NCBI GenBank assembly: GCA_903970575.1
Contig: CAJCJC010000099.1
Span: 1-6,693, forward strand
Direction: 5' to 3'
DNA: 6,693 nucleotides
Source of the DNA: Alphaproteobacteria bacterium
Lineage (GTDB): Bacteria > Pseudomonadota > Alphaproteobacteria > BOG-932 > Roseiterribacteraceae
In this document: positions 6,680 through 6,693 of the stretch, piece after piece
Numbering within the stretch: the first letter of the stretch is position 1
Layout of the letters: each line of letters opens with the position of its first letter
Notes under the pieces: generated by a model
What the model saw: only the letters and a program-made list of their open reading frames with translations
The model's database searches: none
Told to the model about the DNA's origin: nothing
Program-made: the position numbers and the translations under genes

Positions 6680-6693
6680 AGGTCTACGGGCGG
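6658..6693 (+). CDS. trmB: Possible start of tRNA (guanine-N7-)-methyltransferase gene, cut by window edge
   Basis: Downstream of metK one frame (codons ending with GTC TAC GGG CGG at 6682-6693) reads ...GPPIGQVYGR. TrmB proteins commonly have an [FLV]YGRR motif near the N-terminus, and trmB follows metK in many Alphaproteobacteria, so these may be its first codons. Only four residues support this. The frame is open back to a TGA at 6625-6627 but has no ATG, GTG or TTG; CTG 6658 is the only near-standard start and is used here as a placeholder. The ATG at 6644, overlapping the metK stop, is in another frame and ends at TAG 6674-6676 after ten codons. A rare start, an assembly indel, or no gene here at all remain possible. 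Confidence 0.22.
   Translation, partial: MAGPPIGQVYGR

Overview
The window is a G+C-rich, fully + strand stretch of chromosomal housekeeping genes. The order miaB - phoH-like (ybeZ) - ybeY - corC-like (ybeX) - lnt matches the well-known proteobacterial cluster. It is followed by an Xre-type regulator and metK, an extension typical of Alphaproteobacteria. The Xre protein, with its conserved V-D-x-H-V-G-x-R start and its position just before metK, also points to an alphaproteobacterium. The order and species cannot be read from this window.

Layout. Positions 1-903 hold the C-terminal 300 residues of MiaB, whose N-terminus lies outside the window. Four junctions follow in which each start codon overlaps the previous stop by 4 nt: miaB/phoH TTGA at 900-903, phoH/ybeY ATGA at 1910-1913, ybeY/corC GTGA at 2410-2413 and, if the first start is used, corC/lnt GTGA at 3231-3234. 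Positions 1-4847 therefore look like one translationally coupled operon. A 71-nt spacer (4848-4918) with a perfect inverted repeat around a possible -10 box precedes the Xre gene (4919-5395). A 79-nt spacer (5396-5474) with a second perfect palindrome precedes metK (5475-6644, GTG start). The last 49 nt (6645-6693) contain two small hairpins and perhaps the first codons of trmB.

Functional links. MiaB modifies tRNA, PhoH/YbeZ and YbeY act in RNA and ribosome metabolism, and the CorC-like protein and Lnt belong to envelope physiology. MetK makes the S-adenosylmethionine that MiaB (and TrmB, if present) consumes. The Xre protein is the only evident local regulator.

I see no tRNA, rRNA, CRISPR array, insertion sequence, prophage or obvious new system. 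The points worth a second look are the two palindromes before xre and metK, the odd start region after metK, and the run of overlapping starts.
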